Made by a program: the position numbers and the translations under genes
The notes under the pieces: model-generated
What the model was told of the DNA's origin: nothing
Database searches by the model: none
The model's input: the letters and a program-made list of their open reading frames with translations, nothing else
From: Porphyromonas crevioricanis
Lineage (GTDB): Bacteria > Bacteroidota > Bacteroidia > Bacteroidales > Porphyromonadaceae
Assembly: GCF_900167225.1 (NCBI RefSeq)
Contig: NZ_FUXH01000003.1
Span: 124,001-188,000, forward strand
Length of the DNA stretch: 64,000 nucleotides
Reading direction: 5' to 3'
In this document: positions 62,583 to 64,000 of the stretch, in pieces
Position numbering within the stretch: position 1 is the stretch's first letter
Layout of the letters: every line of letters begins with the position of its first letter

Positions 62583-63899
62583 TTATGATTGTTTTTCCAC
62601 AAAGGTGTAATCAAACTTGAGCAATGTATTGAAATAGACGAACTCCTCATTGGTCATCAAATGCACCTCGTCTTTCAAAGTTTTCAATTGTGCCAAATCG
62701 TCCTTGTCTACTCCTGCCAGCATCTCCGTAAGAGCTTCTATAAACTGCTTCTTGGTTTTTACATCAAAAAGTTTCTTTTCGATCAGATTCTTCCGTTCTG
62801 TCCCCGAAGCCCCTTGCCTATAGCGCAGAATTAGATTTGCCAATTCTGCAGTATAGTCCGTAATCTCTTGCTTATTCCTTGACAACATAGCAATTAACCA
62901 GGTTTTATATGATTGATAAATATTTATTTCTTCTTCTTTCTTGACTGTGAAAGTCTTTGCCTCCAGCATATATTTCTCCAAATTTTTCGGGCGCAATGCT
63001 TGTAATCCTATACTTCCTAATTCACAAGCCCTTTTGATATGTCTTCCGTACAAGGCTTGAAAATCTTTACTGTCGAAACGATCAGCCCCTTCGTAGAGCT
63101 GTCTGTAAACATCTCTTAGCCTCGTACCCGATTTCAAATAGATGGGAATAAATCCGATCGTTTTATTAGTCTGTCCAAAGCTGTAGACGTAGGAGGTCAA
63201 TTCTCCGTTGGGATAATGCCGTGAAAGGCTAAAAAACAGATTGGACCAATCAACTGTATTGACCTCTATCTGACTCTCATTCACCGCAAATATGCCTTCA
63301 TTTTCGAGGGTTGAGAAATCAAAGTCTTCGCGATAACTTTTCCCCAATCTGTAAGTGAGCCACTGCCCATTCCAGGAGTTTATCTGATTGCCTCGCAATT
63401 TCTCAAGAGTGGGGTCGTTCAGGTACTTGCGATAATATCCCCATCCTTCAAATACGAGTAGCAACAGTTCGGGGTCGTCGATCAAGAAGTTGTACCCTCC
63501 TGCTACTCCAATGCCCAGCCCCGAGCCAATCCAAGAACAATAGATATCCTCCTTGTCACTCTCTGTAACAATATCGGTTGTGAGCCCCGATGTACTCGCA
63601 AATTCTGTTTCTTCCGATGCAGGGTAGCCCAAAGCAAAACTGGCATCAGGAGATTCGTTCTCTATTTTGTCGTAAAGGTTTTCCAGCTTCTCCTTCCTTT
63701 CGTCGGGAGTCAAGAGGTGCACCTTCTGTCCCTTACTCATCTGGACAAAGGGGGAATTGGTCACCCACTGCATATACTTAGGATGATTAAAGAACAACTC
63801 GAAATAGACCTGACTAAAGAACTCTTTGGCAGATAACTTTGAGTTATTTTTCTCGTTAAAGGCTTTTAGGAACGTCTTTCCAATTACAGAGGTTATCAT
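62583..63899 (-). CDS. csp2: type I-B CRISPR-associated large subunit Csp2-like (Cas8-type)
   Basis: 438 residues without any classic motif: an alpha/beta protein with segments WIGSGLGIGVAGGYNFLIDDPELLL, FFSLSRHYPNGEL and a helical C terminus. I assign it by position next to csp1 and by size as the PGING large-subunit protein Csp2, which replaces Cas8 in this subtype. Its ATG overlaps the stop of the upstream gene (ATGA), and csp1 follows after 19 bases. Family membership should be confirmed against the Csp2 profile. Confidence 0.65.
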   Translation of the reverse strand: MITSVIGKTFLKAFNEKNNSKLSAKEFFSQVYFELFFNHPKYMQWVTNSPFVQMSKGQKVHLLTPDERKEKLENLYDKIENESPDASFALGYPASEETEFASTSGLTTDIVTESDKEDIYCSWIGSGLGIGVAGGYNFLIDDPELLLLVFEGWGYYRKYLNDPTLEKLRGNQINSWNGQWLTYRLGKSYREDFDFSTLENEGIFAVNESQIEVNTVDWSNLFFSLSRHYPNGELTSYVYSFGQTNKTIGFIPIYLKSGTRLRDVYRQLYEGADRFDSKDFQALYGRHIKRACELGSIGLQALRPKNLEKYMLEAKTFTVKKEEEINIYQSYKTWLIAMLSRNKQEITDYTAELANLILRYRQGASGTERKNLIEKKLFDVKTKKQFIEALTEMLAGVDKDDLAQLKTLKDEVHLMTNEEFVYFNTLLKFDYTFVEKQS

Positions 63900-64000
63900 A
63901 TTATCACTCCTACATTGTTGTTTATCATATCAATATCTAAGCCCATTTCGGAGGAATAGGCTTCGTCCGGCACAATGAAAGGGCGGTTTCCCTTTTCGAG
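63896..64000 (-). CDS. C-terminal end of an upstream cas gene (possibly cas3), partial
   Basis: The last 34 codons of a gene running out of the window: FIVPDEAYSSEMGLDID followed by MINNNVGVII. Its TGA overlaps the csp2 ATG, so it is in the same operon. The Asp-x-x-Tyr-x-x-x-x-Gly-Leu pattern resembles the C terminus of Cas3 helicases; the assignment is a guess from position and a short stretch. Confidence 0.5.
   Translation of the reverse strand, partial: LEKGNRPFIVPDEAYSSEMGLDIDMINNNVGVII

Noticed and set aside
61451-64000. CRISPR array near the cas genes
   Set aside because: No series of regularly spaced direct repeats is visible in the window; any array would be to the right of it.

Overview
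The window looks like chromosome of a Porphyromonas species close to P. gingivalis/P. gulae. Four things point there: promoters of the Bacteroidota type (-33 TTG/TTTG, -7 TAnnTTTG) in front of many genes; a porG-like type IX secretion gene next to uppS, bamA and two ompH genes; a short primary sigma factor without region 1.1; and Cas proteins of the PGING (Csp1/Csp2) CRISPR subtype at the right edge. The species is inferred from family resemblance only. No rRNA, intact insertion sequence or CRISPR array is visible. Almost all genes are housekeeping or envelope genes.

Left part (1-9.6 kb): the end of a gene with a very basic coiled-coil tail, a membrane protein behind a promoter-hairpin leader, tRNA-His, an AT-rich origin-like region and dnaA, then an SpoU-type RNA methylase, CCA-adding enzyme, aroA, a small membrane-anchored protein and class II aldolase. 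9.7-15 kb holds a minus-strand TPR gene, gyrA and ruvB. A gene-free stretch of about 0.95 kb (14.9-15.8 kb) carries two dispersed repeats. 15.8-20.2 kb is a plus-strand operon tsaB-etfB-etfA-acyl-CoA dehydrogenase. 20.3-27.1 kb is the minus-strand envelope cluster porG-uppS-bamA-ompH-ompH with an upstream lipoprotein.

Middle part (27.5-41 kb): a DEAD-box helicase with a structured leader, a Wzx-like flippase, then minus-strand namZ, fsa-like transaldolase, cdd, a PspC protein, galE, engB, an SDR epimerase, rpoD, htrA and ferritin. Right part (41.7-59.6 kb), plus strand: trmN6, a patatin phospholipase, hslR-pdxB-uvrA and a secreted EEP phosphodiesterase, two glycosyltransferases, a lipoprotein, then a compact run TPR - RNase H - ATP-grasp-like protein - PnuC/PnuT transporter - thiamine pyrophosphokinase - DUF5686 outer-membrane protein. 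The window closes with a minus-strand acyl-CoA ligase and the csp1-csp2 end of a type I-B CRISPR operon.

The most unusual observations are: (1) two homologous leader/small-RNA units (near 1.44 kb and 27.6 kb) sharing promoter, a conserved box around TTTAAGGTTAAC and a terminator hairpin, one in front of a membrane protein gene and one in front of the helicase; (2) two unrelated dispersed repeat families, each present twice, in which the segment between short inverted repeats is flipped between copies while the flanks keep their orientation; (3) a MITE-like copy whose end appears to supply the -33 element of an epimerase promoter; and (4) several genes whose -7 box lies so close to the ATG that their mRNAs should be leaderless.
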